NCBI RefSeq assembly: GCF_030272615.1
Contig: NC_081415.1
Span: 623,843,740 to 623,907,739 of the forward strand
Reading direction: 5' to 3'
Source of the DNA: Cryptomeria japonica
Lineage: Eukaryota; Streptophyta; Pinopsida; Cupressales; Cupressaceae
Length of the DNA stretch: 64,000 nucleotides
Below the pieces are notes generated by a model. That model worked only from the letters and a program-made list of their open reading frames with translations, was not told the origin of the DNA and searched no databases. This document shows, piece after piece, positions 1 to 11,270 of the stretch. How positions within the stretch are numbered: the first letter of the stretch is position 1; each line of letters opens with the position of its first letter. Made by a program: the position numbers and the translations under genes.

Positions 1-1700
1 TGTGGAAAGTACACAAATAATTATCTTTTATGATATTAATCTAGTACTTCATCCCTTCCATAATTTGTCAATTGATTCTAGCCAAAAGGGCTTTGTTAAA
101 TAATTTGATATTTCTTATCCCAAGGCCACCATACTTATTAGGCTAACACACCTTATCGCAACTAACAAGAGCAATTCTTTACCTTTTCTCCATCCCGATC
201 TAAAGAAATTTTCTTTAAATTTGTTCAATTTTATCAGTGAGGAAAGAAGGGATCCTAAAAAGAGACACATAGTACACTAGAATATTCTACAAAGAATCCT
301 TAAGAGCTTGTAGTTTCCCTACCTAGCTAAGGAGCTTGCCTCTCCTCCTAGATAGTTTTATTTAAATCCTTTCAATTATATGATAACAATAATTATTTCT
401 TGGTTTCTTCAAGATAAGAACTAATCCTAGGTAAGATGCGGGGAGATCAACATCTTGGCATTCAAGGATGTTTATTATTCTTGTTTTCATAATGGGATTC
501 AGATTGAAAAGGTAAACTTTTATTGTAGATTATGTATTATCCTGAAGCCTCTTCATAATCTCTCAAAATATTAGTCCATCAGTTTGCTTCAAGGATAGAG
601 GCTTCACCAAAAGTAATGGTATCATACACAAAATATTAACGAGAGGATGAAGGCTTAACAAAAGAAATTTTAAGCCTTTGTAACAATTTAATATCAAGGT
701 ATTTATAAATATTTCTTCCCAACATTTAAACAATACTTTTAAAAATGTAAAGGGATAGGAGGACACCTTGTCTCAGGTCCTTTACACAAGACAACTATCC
801 ATGGGGAGATCCATTAACCAACATAGAACATGAGTGATTTGATATATAGTCTATCAACATTTTAAAGAATCTTCCTTTGAATCCATATTTTTTAAGCACC
901 TCTAATAATAATTTCCAATAGACTCTATCATAAGCTTTTGAAATATAAAGTTTTAACATCATTCCAAGTTTCTTGTTTAATTCCATTGAGTGAATTAATT
1001 CATGCATAGTGAGAGCAACATCTAGAATGTCTTCCTTATACAAATCATTTTTTATTCTTAGAAATCATTTTATCTAGAAATACTTTGAGTCTATTCACTA
1101 GCAGCTTGGAAATAACCTTGTCTAAAGTGTTCCACAAGCTTATTGGTTTGTAATCTTTTATGGAAGCAACATTATCAGGTATTGAGATGAAAGCAATAAA
1201 ACTATTATTCACTTGATTCAATGATTTCCCTGATCAAAAAAATATTTGACAATATTATTATGATTAGTTGTTAGCATGTCCCAAAAATCTTTAAAGAAAG
1301 TAGGTGGGAAACCATCTAGTCCTAGAGCTTTACAGGCTCTAAAGGAAACCACCTCTTATTTAACTTCCAAGATAAAGACAATGTTGCTAAGTTCTTAAGA
1401 TCATCTTTATTTATAACCTAAGGGACCAACTCAAGAAGATAAAAAAAACTGGTAAGGGATGCACATTTATATTTTGAAAATCAAAAAACTATTAAGTGAC
1501 GATCCTAACAATTTCCTTCTTCAAAGATGCCACCGAGTCATAATTATTTTGGAGACTTCAAACTCTATTTCTATTACTATGCTTCATAGTTGATTGATGA
1601 AAAAACTTTGTATTTCTATCCCTCTCGATTAACCACTATAACATCAACTTTTGTTTCTAGATTGTTGATGAGAAGTGAGAGGAGTTGAAGAGGTATCTTT
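1..1700 (-). mobile_element. LINE (plant L1-type) ORF2 remnant, cut by left window edge
   Basis: Reading the minus strand from about 1700 down to 1 gives the ordered parts of a plant L1 ORF2. First comes the pre-RT linker ending in a degenerate DRNTKFFH-like motif near 1620. Next is a KALGLDGFP motif (about 1320), equivalent to the usual KAPGPDGFP, then a DYKPISL motif near 1150. The ISKAYDRVYW and VNGSPHG motifs follow in an 82-codon open stretch (795-1043). Downstream are degenerate LRQG (about 770) and FGEAS (about 600) motifs, and a post-RT YGGLGIRNIKLFNKALLAR motif (about 65-145). Several stops and frameshifts interrupt it, so it is a pseudogene. The catalytic FADD box is not recognisable. 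The 3' end lies outside the window. The family call is firm; the exact 5' boundary is not. Confidence 0.88.
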
Positions 1701-1734
1701 AAACCCTTTGAGTATTCTAAGGTAAATCCTCCTT

Positions 1735-1960
1735 TAAAGATTCATTCCAAGATCTCTTTCCATAATAATAAATAGATAAGCGGTGAGAGGATCACCTTTT
1801 CTAAGCTCTTTGCGATAGGAAAAATGTCCTCTAAGGGTTCTATTAACCATAATAGAAAAATTTAGAGTGACGCAAGCTTTTATCAAATTCATAAATCCAC
1901 CATTGAAACTAAACTTTTGTAGAACAACCATAATAAAAGGCTACAGAGCTTGGAAATAAG
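1735..1960 (-). pseudogene. LINE reverse transcriptase fragment (separate piece)
   Basis: A 65-codon open stretch on the minus strand (1734-1931) contains FSIMVN, a degenerate LRKGDPLTAYLFI and other RT palm motifs. It lies 5' of the neighbouring LINE on the same strand but repeats the same RT segment, so it must be a different LINE copy or a rearranged piece. Its 5' edge holds an AYKAL-PFI sequence resembling the usual KAYDRALWPFL. No catalytic aspartate pair is present. Confidence 0.7.
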
Positions 1961-2175
1961 TAAAGATTTCAGATGCTTGATGCTAAAGATATGTGAATAA
2001 CATAGCACCATCTTCGCAAAGTGGATCCCTCTTGGAGCAACAACTATGGGGATTGGTAGACTGTGGTTAGCAAGAAATAGAAAAGAAGGAATAATTTCCA
2101 GGTTCAGCAAGGTCATTTCAATCCCCGTAAGAATTTCTCATTTGAAAGGCATTCTATCTACCCTAGAAATCTAGG
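1961..2175. other. Junction stretch between opposing LINE copies
   Basis: No gene or clear repeat boundary is seen here. It joins minus-strand LINE debris to the 5' end of the plus-strand LINE. No target-site duplication could be fixed. Confidence 0.4.
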
Positions 2176-2409
2176 GTATGATGCAGTAACAGAGTGAAGC
2201 AATTTCAAAATATCTTCTCTAAATCTCCCAAAATCTAGCCCTAATATCACTCATCGCCCTCAATGGGTGTTTGAAAATGGGGTTTGGGTGGATAAATGGG
2301 CCCCAACTCGCCTGAATAACCACCTAAAATCCAATGTTGACGTTGTTAAACCTATTAACAACAAAGTTGGTAAAATAATAAGAAATATGGGCCAAACAAA
2401 GGTCAGAAT

Positions 2410-3644
2410 TTGGGGTATCCTCTGGTTTTAGGCTTGAATGCGGTCCCTTTGGAGAAAAATAGGGCTTTTCCTTTCAGATTTGCAAATAACAAGGAACCAG
2501 CTTCTGAACCAAAAGCCAATAATATAGTTGAATTACCCTCAAGAATGCTTAATCCAATATGGAATTTGTATTACAAGCTTGGACTTCTAGTTAAATGGAG
2601 TGGTAAGGATTTCTAAGATCGGGAGGCAATTGATTGGTGGTATTCATGGTTCCCCCGAGAGGTAAGTATTTCTCATCTTGACAATGATGTTTTATTCATT
2701 TTGTGTAAGAATTCAAACACTAAAAAATAAATTATGTTGAGCAAAGTTAGATTATTCTAGGGACATTGCTTTCCTTTTATGGAATGGTATCCGAATTTCG
2801 ACCCGCTTGCTTTTAGGCCTAGTAAGACCCGGAGATAGGTGGATTTGGGTCCTCTCCCTACAGAATATCATTTCCCCCAAATTTTAGAAATTATAGAGAA
2901 AAAATTGGGCACCTATATTGGATGTGAAGGTCTTGATAGGGAGGATCAATTCAAACATATAAAATTGCTTATAGAATTAAAATCATATGTTAAATCTTTC
3001 AATATGATAGATAATCTATCAGGCCGAGGATCTTGGACTATTAATCGATCCCTTTATAATAGGATAATTGATACATCATATATTCTAATTAAAGAATCTA
3101 GGATTGAAGAGTCCAATTAGGTCAAAATGGCTCCACCACTGTAATCCCTTGAATCATTGTCAATTTCATGGAAAACAAAGGTGGTTTCTATTTAGAATCC
3201 CAGGATGATAGCCTGGCGGTGCCTATAGTATCCTTATCTCAAAATAATGAAGAGAGTCATCTTCCCTAATTTGACAACACAGTATTCATGAAAAATCCTT
3301 TAAATAAAATGGATTTGTTGGGGATAGAAATGAGTCAAGTATTGGACAAACCTAAGTGGGGAGGAGTTACTCCCTTGCATTCTCCCCAACTAGAGTTGGA
3401 CATTTCTAAGGCTCAAGCTCAAAATCAGAGTGAAGGCATCAATCAAGATATTCCTTTAGGCTTCTCAGGTGAAGAAGCTCAAAGCTTTAATAGGAATTAT
3501 GACATTAAGATTGATCATCTCAATAGTAAAGCAAAACTTCAAAGTTTGTTAATAGGTGCAGAAGAATTCAAAGCGGATGTGCAAGAGCAGCTGAAATTAC
3601 TTGATCTACATATGGAACTTAGTAAGAGTGTAGATAATGAATAG
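2410..3644 (+). pseudogene. LINE ORF1 (DUF4283-like RNA-binding protein), decayed
   Basis: Plant L1 ORF1 proteins carry a DUF4283-type domain followed by a low-complexity C-terminal part; they are thought to bind element RNA. Open pieces at 2410-2616, 2839-3120 and 3288-3644 fit this. A W-P-N-FDPL core near 2785 is followed by the DLGPLPTEY motif at 2840, then an I-IEKKLGTYIG segment. That matches the LP-LP-E-W ... LG..I pattern of these proteins. The last piece is acidic and Q/S-rich, typical of the tail. No CCHC knuckle is visible. Stops separate the pieces. It lies directly upstream of the ORF2 start, as in other plant LINEs. Confidence 0.7.
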
Positions 3645-3937
3645 GTGATGAATGATTTGGACCCTACATTAGGGTTGGGTTGTCCTTTTGACCAATTCAT
3701 TGATATAAATGAAGATGAGGCTCTCCTAGAGTTGAGGGCAATGCCTTAAGTGAGGTCAAGTTGGGGTTAGGCCCTTGTTTGGGTAAGAAAACTAAATTTG
3801 ATTGTGGTTTAATCCCAAAGAAGAAAGGTAGGAAATTCATAGTTGAACTCAGGAATGTGATGGGGGAAGCCTTTGGGAAAGCAAAAATAACATCGATCAT
3901 GAATTCAGGGAAGGGGAAGTTCCTTCCCACACAACCA

Positions 3938-6900
3938 TGAAGGTCCTAACATGGAATGTAACAAGAAACACATTCTAAGGCTTTGTATATTTACTTCAAA
4001 AATAGATATAGCCTTAATATAGGAAATGAAACTTAGTTAATCAGAAATCGGAATCTTTAGGAAGAAATTAGGTCTTCGTGAATTGGAGGCAATACTGGGA
4101 GCCTTTGGGGGCTTGGGAGTTATATGGGATCCTAGGTGGATCATAGTAAATTCGGTAGCCTGTAACAAGAATTGGATGGTTGTCGTTGTCAGACTTTTGA
4201 GCTGCAACTTAATCTTTATTCCTTTTAATGTATATAGTCCTATTTTGACACATGAGAAAGCAATATTGTGGAGTGAAATTGGATTGGTACTAACTTCTCA
4301 TCTGGAGTAGAATTTCTTCTTAGGAGGATATTTTAATGCTATCTCTGATCTCTCTGAAAAAAAGGTGGTATAAGAAGAGAACACCAAATTTTAGTAGATT
4401 TCAGAGATTGGATCAATAATCACAATATGGTAGACATAGAACCAGATAATGACATCTTTACTTGGAATAATAGAAGGAAGGGTTTCAATAACATAGTAGA
4501 AATATTAGATAGGTTTCTGTTTAGAGGTGATATTTAAACCTTCAATTATGTATTTAAGGCCTCAATTCTACCCATCTCGGGCTCAGATCATTTCCCAGTT
4601 CAATCAACCATTGAGGAAAATGTCAAGCCTAAGAGGTGTCCTTTCAAATTTGAAAAAAAGTGGATAAAGGATGAGTCTTTTATGGAAAACATTGGAACTT
4701 GGTGGAAAGAAGTAGAAGTATTAGGATCAAATTTATACTGTTTTGTTACCAAAATAAAATATGTTAAGAGAAAACTTATTAATTGGAATACAAACAAGTT
4801 TGGAGATATCTTTGTCATTAAAAGGGATATAGAAATAACCTTAGAACAACTTAATGACAAAGTTATCAAGGAAGGCATGGATCATAACAATTATTTGCTT
4901 GAAAAAGAACTTCTTCGTAGACAGGAAGAAATTTTGTCAAAGGAAGAATGTTTTTGGAGACAAAAGTCTAGGGTGACTTGGATTTCAGAGGGTGATCAAA
5001 ATACCAAGTTTTTCCATGCTTCCACAAAAATTAGGAACAAAATTAATAAAATAACCAATATTAGAAGTGAGGCTGGGGTTTAATTAGATGACTTTGAAAG
5101 TATAACATTAGAGGTGGTCTCCTTTTTTTAGAACTTACTAGGCAAGGAACTTATCTTGGATTTGACAACTTAGACTAGTTTGATCAATAATATTCCTAAA
5201 ATCATTAATGATAATCAAAACTCACTTCTTAACCGAGAGTTTACAAAGTCAGAGATAGAAGAGCCCCTATTCCAATTCCACCCTGATAAGGCGTCTGGCC
5301 CGAATGGTTTCTCGGCTTGTTTCTTCCAAAAATGTTGGCATATTATAGATGATGAATTAGTGGAAGCTTTGGAGGGTGCAAGGTGAGATGGTAGATTTCT
5401 TAAAGAGATAAATCATACTTTCTTATCTCTTATCCCCGACAATGGATAGTATGAGCGATTTTAGACCTATTTCACTATGTAACACTATTTATAAAATATT
5501 TTCAAAATTTCTAGCCAACCAACTAAAAATGGTACTTTCAAGCATCATCTTTGAAGAACAAACATGGTTTGTGCTAGGTAGGTCTATTTTTAATGGAGTT
5601 ACCATTGCATAGGAGGCAATGCACTATGTTCAAAATAATCGTCAAACCAATATGTTTATCAAATTAGACATTAAGAAAGCATACGATGTGGTAAATTGGA
5701 GGTTTCTTTGCAAATGCCTAGAAGATTTTAGGTTTAGCACAGGCTGGATCAACTTAATCTTTGGATGCATCTCAACACCCAAGATATCAGTCCTGGTCAA
5801 TGGACAACCAAAAGGCTTGTTTGATATGTTAAGAGGATTGAGACAAGGGGACTCGTTATCACCTTTCCTCTACATCATAATGGCTGAAGCTTTAGGTAGG
5901 ATCATTCTGAAATCTCAGGACTTGAGCAATATAGATGGAATCAAAATTTCTAGTAGTATTTCTCCCATCATTCATCAACAATTTGCTGATGATACCCTTC
6001 TCTTTGGGAAGAGTAGCTTGGTAGAAGCTAGAAACTTTAACATTTTCCTAAATTGGTTTTCCAAAGCCTTGGGTCAAAAGGTAAACAAAGATAAGTCAAA
6101 CCTGTACTTCTTGAATGCGAAGGAGAAGCTATACAAAGATATTGTCAGTATTTTAGGCTTTCAGATCAATATGCTTCCTTGTAAATATCTAGGTTTACCT
6201 GTGGATAAAGGACTTAGGTCATCCTATTTGTGGGGGCATATTATGTCCAAACTTGACCAAAAACTTCAAAGTTGGAAAGGTAAATGGTTATCTGTAGTTG
6301 GTAGAGTAATAATGCTTTGTTTTGTTCTCCTTGTGCTTCCTCAATATCAAATGACCTATTTTTCATTGCCAAAAGGTGTGAAAAACAACCTGGACCAAAA
6401 ACTTAGAACCTTTTTTTGGCAAGGATTAGTAGACAAGAAGAAATTTGCACTTGTAGCTTCGGATAAAATCTGTAGACCCAAGGATCGGGGTGAAATAGGA
6501 CTAAGAGACCAGGAGCTACAAAATAAGGCTCTTGGGGCTAAGCTAGTATGGAAAATTTATCAGGAACCATTCAGAAGATGGGTGAAAGTTCTAGCTAGCA
6601 AATATTTAGACTCTTCTGACCCCACTAGCATCTTTAGAATAAGCAATCGCCCACATGGTTCTAGAATATGGAATTTTATGCTTAACTATAGGGATGTTAC
6701 CACTCATGATCTATCCTGGAATATAAGGTCTGGGAACAAAGCACTATTTTGGGAAGATTTGTGGGGGGCACACCCACCAATTCATGCAATCTTTAATGAT
6801 CAAACTTTAAAATTAGGTTGGTAGAAAAATTAGTAATACTGTGGCTGATTATATTCTCATTCATCTAGTCAACCCAACCCTAGGATGAAGATGTAAATCT

Positions 6901-8109
6901 TTTGAGGACTTGGGATTATCTGCTGAGGAGGGTAAAAAACTTATAGAGATTCTGGCACAAAGAAAGTTAACAATCTCAAATAAAGATGATTGTCTTGTAT
7001 GGGCCAAATATCCTACTAGGGAATACAGAGTCAAGGAGGGGTATAATCCCCTCTACAATAAGCTTTACCCCTCTAAAATAGAACTCCCTATTAATCTTTT
7101 TTGGGACAAATAGTGTTTCCCAAAAGAAGGACTTTTCTTATGGAAAACAGTACAGAAGAGGATATTGACATTAGACTGGTTTAAGAAGCTAGGTTATGTA
7201 GGGCCTAGTAGATGTCCCTTGTTTCTCAGCAATGAATAATCTATGGATCATCTGCTCCTTAGATTAGATTATTCTAATATATGCTAGAGGTAGTTAATTA
7301 ATAAATTAAACTACACTACTACCCTCTCTAGCCATTTGTTGAATCTTTTGCTATGTTGGTCATCCCATCTAAAATCTAGTTTTTATGGATTGCTCTGGAT
7401 TATTTCCCCATTGATCCTCTTATGGGAATTATGGAAGGAGAGGAATAGAAGAATCTTCAAAGAAAAGGCCTTGCCCCAGGATCAATTATGAAATAAAATA
7501 GAAGCAGCTATCATAGAAGTAGCTAACGACAGGTTACAAAATGGCCACTTCAATAATCTTCCTTTTACAACAAGAGATGAACAACTTAGAAAATCTTGGA
7601 ATGGACTTACAATTCCTCTCTTCTATGGCCCAGGGGGAGCTAGATCCTTGGCTTTAAGGAAATAATGTAAATGGTCCAGGCCAAGTAAAGGTTGGTTTAA
7701 ATTAAATTTTGATGGTGCCTCCTGAGGCAATCCTGGCATTGCAGGAATAGGTGGAGTGATGCACCTCTGGAATAGATCAATAGTGGCACAGTTTTCCAAA
7801 ACCATAGGCTTGGCTACAAACAATGAGGAAGAACTAGAATCTGTTATCTCCGGCCTCCTCTTATGTAAGAATTTGAACATCAAAATATTGGAGATAGAAG
7901 GAGATTTAGCTATCACCATTAATGCAATTAGGTCAGGCAAAACTCCAAACTGGAAATTAAACAATGTAATGTCTAGAGCCACAAAGTTGCTCAAATACTT
8001 CCAAAACACCACAATCAATCATATTTACAGGGAGGCAAATATGGTTGCGGACTCCTTAGCAAACCAAGGTGATGATGGTGTTTTGGAAGAAAAAGTAGTG
8101 ATTGATTAA
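3938..8109 (+). pseudogene. LINE ORF2: endonuclease, reverse transcriptase, RNase H
   Basis: The start is placed at the ATG of MKVLTWNV (3938), the usual beginning of the apurinic-like endonuclease. The endonuclease continues through a DIALIQEMKLS-like motif (one stop), GGLGVIWD and SGSDHFPV (about 4585), which contains the catalytic SDH. RT motifs include KASGPNGFSACFF (5289), KLDIKKAYDVVNW (about 5660), LRQGDSLSPFLYI (about 5840) and an intact FADD box at 5982-5993. The 401-codon stretch 5619-6824 is uninterrupted. Near 7085-7290 a degenerate zf-RVT appears with partial cysteines. The C-terminus (about 7690-8080) is RNase H: FKLNFDGAS-GNPG, an EEELESV helix, EGDLAI and HIYREANMVADSLANQG. 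Domain order and key residues make the identity firm. Stops near 5083, 5386, 6824 and 7113 and frameshifts show it is not functional. Confidence 0.9.
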
Positions 8110-8134
8110 ATTGTCCTGTTACCTTAAACATATA

Positions 8135-8223
8135 TACATATATATTTATTGATTGATACGATGTATGTGGTTGCCTTCTGCTTTGTCTGATCTCTATATA
8201 TATATATGTATATATAAATAAAT

Positions 8224-8255
<32 letters not shown>

Positions 8256-8526
8256 GGGTGTTTAAATATATGTAGGTATGTATATATATATATATGTTTA
8301 TGTATGTATATATATATATATACTTGCTATATATATAAATGTATGTATATATAACTCCCTTTTCTCCCTTTTTTTAATTTTTTTTGTCTTTTACTTTTTA
8401 TGGTGTTTCTCTCTTATTTCTTTGTTTTATTTTTGTATTCTTATCTCTTTTTATATAACTTTTTGTTTAGATTTTTTCTTCTGATACTTGTTCTTTTCTT
8501 TTCTTTCTTGCTTCCTTTTTTATTTG

Positions 8527-8565
<39 letters not shown>

Positions 8566-9072
8566 GTTTTTATTCTCTGTTTTTATTTTCTTATTTTTTT
8601 CTTTCTGCTTTTTTCTAGTTTTTTTCTTCGTTTTTCTTTTTTGTTTTCTTTCTCTTTCTCTTTTTTTATTATTTTATTGTCTTCTCTTATTCTTGTTTTT
8701 TTCCCTTTTATATATCTTTATTTTTCTTTTCTCTTTTTGTTTATATATATACATATATATATGTATATATATATGTATGTGTATTTATATATATATGTAC
8801 ATATATATATATGTATATATGTATGTATGTATGTATATATATATATATATGCATATATATATATATATGTATGTATGTATGTATGTATATACATACATAC
8901 ATACATACATACATACATACATTTATATATACATACATACATATATATATTTACATACATACATACATATAAACATATACATGTACATACATACATACAT
9001 ACATATATACATATATACATATATATATACATATATATATACATATATATATATACATATACATATATATGC

Positions 9073-9115
<43 letters not shown>

Positions 9116-9134
9116 CATATATATATATATATAA
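8135..9134. repeat. Microsatellite island: (TA)n, (CATA)n and T-rich tracts
   Basis: Nearly 1 kb of low-complexity DNA follows the LINE. 8135-8370 has TA and TACA repeats. 8370-8740 is a pyrimidine/T-rich stretch with a (TA)n run near 8529-8562. 8741-9134 is dense (TA)n, TATG and CATA tetranucleotide arrays, with long runs at 8821-8945 and 8981-9110. Open frames of up to 218 codons across it are artefacts of Tyr/Ile/His/Met-coding repeats. It may have grown from the 3' tail of the LINE. Confidence 0.93.
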
Positions 9135-9693
9135 TTTATTTTGATAGGTTTTGATGTTTCTTTATTTATATTTTTCATCCCTTTTGTTTTGTTTTAAGTT
9201 TCTTGATTTTCGGCACCAGTTTCCTCTTGTCCTTTTGTGCTCCGATGACATTTAAAGGGGAATTTATTAGGCCTCCTTCCTGTCTTGCATGCTAGCTATT
9301 TTAACATGATATGACTACACTATCCAATTCAAATATAGCCGGCGGTAGTCATTGCTTTGATCTTGGAGATCGCTTCCTAGCAATATCCTTGTATTGTGGC
9401 CCTCCATCCTCGCTGACACTCTTGGGCGATCTAGCAGGTCTTTTCAAGTTAGTGATACTATCATTTATGGTGGAATTATGTGCATGATATCTAAGGTATT
9501 AGCTTTCCATCATCTTCCTTATGAAGTAGTCAGTTCCTTTAGTGTAAATTGGTCATCTGTTGTTCTAAGTGCAAGTTCTGAACAATATGGACACACCATT
9601 GATGCTATTAGGGCTTAAGAGACAAATGACATTTATAGGGGAAGTCAAAGAGGGTAGATTGAGAGGTATTCTTGTGTTTCCTCATGACCTAGT
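9135..9693. other. Unassigned spacer before Copia-1
   Basis: T-rich at first, then more balanced sequence. Two short overlapping open frames (9394-9618 and 9569-9781) show no recognisable domain. It may be the end of the LINE 3' UTR or old host sequence. The five bases before the LTR are CTAGT. Confidence 0.4.
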
Positions 9694-11199
9694 TGTTGGC
9701 ATATGTGCAGAGCTTGATGACATGGTTATATTGTATGTTGTCATTGATGTCAATATGCTGAAGTATGAAATGGTATATTGAAGTAAGAAAACTAGCAAGG
9801 GAACTGGGATGATATTGTGAACTGGTGTATATGAAAAAGTGAAGCAGTATTTTTGTTTAAAGTGAACCGGTATGTTGGAATGAGAACTGGTAAATGGTAA
9901 GTTTTATATCAGGGTTTTGTTTGGTATGACTACCAGTTGGTAGTCTAAGCTTCAGGGTTTCCGTTTGATGCATATCAAGTCTGTTTGATTCGATCGATGA
10001 CATCCTATGATAGGTTAGCATTGAAATGAATAGAAGATTGTGTTGCCACATTAGCCTTGTGTGCGTGAAGGATTTCCTTGAGGATGTTGCATGTAGATTG
10101 ATCCTATCTACCTTGGGAATGTGCGTCGTCTCTGTAAATGGTGGAGAGTGCGTGATGGGTTATCAAATTCTAGAAGTGACAAGAACGAATGATGGAGAAC
10201 ATCTTGAGATGTGTTCAAGATTGTTTTATACTATGAAAAGTGTTTGAACGGTCAAGATTGGACCGGTTGTATTGATAACCTAAATGTTTAGGGTTTATGC
10301 TACCGACCTATCTGTTTCCTATAAGGTCGATGATGATTTACATTGTGAAGTGGTTGGAAAATGTTATGTGAGTGTCCAAGTGAAGAGATGCTTGATTCTT
10401 TCTGAACCAAAGAAGTGTGTGGATACCTGCATAGTGTGATTACAGAAGCAAAGGAGATAAAGAGGATCTGCCTTGGCGTTGTGTGCTGTTATCAGATTAG
10501 TGTATTACCTATTGACTTCTAACCATTTCAACAATTGGAAAATCCCTTAACTGGGTAGCTTTAATATGATTTTCTGTAAATCCTTTAATAGGGTGACTCA
10601 ATTCAATGAGTTCTTCAAATCCTCTTGCGAGGTAACCTTTAACAGGGTTCTAACCTTTAACCGGTTATTTAGCCATCCCTTAATTGGGTGATCCCTAGCA
10701 GGATCGGTTCCTAGCAAAACCTATTGTAAAAGTCTTTAACTGGACTAGGCTCCTAACAGAGCCGACTTCAGAAGAGTTCAAAGAACAGCTTGTGGGTATT
10801 CATCCCCATCGTGGTTTTTCCTAGTTGGGTTTCCACGTGAAAAAATGAGTGTGTCATGTGTGATACTTTTCATGTGATGCTTTAATATTTTTTGTCAAAT
10901 GATAAAACATGTTGAACCAATAGTCATTATATTTCTAATGATATATTACTTGTTTATGCATATGTGTGAAGTGGAAATGAGATATTAGATTGTGTGGAGA
11001 TCTAAGTGTTACCAGTTTATGTCTTTCATATTCTCACTGTGTTTTACCGGTAGTGCCTTGATTTTGACCGGTGTTACTGTTTACTAGTTAAGTGCAATCT
11101 TTGTAGTCAAACTGGTTCAAGGAAAGTTTTTTTGTCTGTACTGATTCACCCCCCCCTCTCAGTACTGGTTTGGTACTAACTGGTCATCATTATTCATCA
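9694..11199 (+). repeat. Copia-1 5' LTR
   Basis: Begins TGTTGGCATATG and ends CATTATTCATCA directly before the primer binding site. It contains a run of short degenerate subrepeats built on CTTTAAC-GGGT (about 10541-10760) and a TTTAGGG-type motif (about 10290). Close to the 3' end it has a C-run followed by TCTCAGTACTGG (about 11149-11168). Its length is 1,506 bases. Confidence 0.92.
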
Positions 11200-11213
11200 A
11201 TTGGTATCAGAGT
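11200..11213 (+). other. Copia-1 primer binding site (initiator Met-tRNA)
   Basis: The sequence ATTGGTATCAGAG directly follows the 5' LTR. TGGTATCAGAG is the standard primer site complementary to the 3' end of plant initiator methionine tRNA. Confidence 0.9.
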
Positions 11214-11270
11214 ATCCTCAAGGTCCTCTATGTTGTAAGCTTAGCCGCTTGAGGAAAAGATCCTACTCTA

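Larger units (their letters stand above)
2176..8109 (+). mobile_element. Near full-length LINE (plant L1-type) with C-terminal RNase H
   Basis: Domain order on the plus strand is ORF1 (about 2200-3644), endonuclease (3938 to about 4610), linker (about 4620-5180), RT (about 5180-6600), post-RT and zf-RVT-like region (about 6650-7290), and RNase H (about 7690-8080). This is the complete order expected for plant L1 elements carrying the extra RNase H domain. Several stops and at least two frameshifts break the ORFs, but a 401-codon block of RT is still open. The 5' start is set only by the beginning of ORF1-like coding. No poly(A) tail or TSD was located; the 3' flank passes into a microsatellite island. 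Confidence 0.85.

Noticed and set aside
8741-9134. Regularly repeated short units resembling a CRISPR-like array
   Set aside because: The units are contiguous microsatellites without unique spacers, and the genome is plant nuclear.
8488-9154. Open frames of 218 and 153 codons and several on the minus strand
   Set aside because: They consist of Tyr/Ile/His/Met/Cys runs produced by TA and CATA repeats; the same region is open in several frames on both strands.
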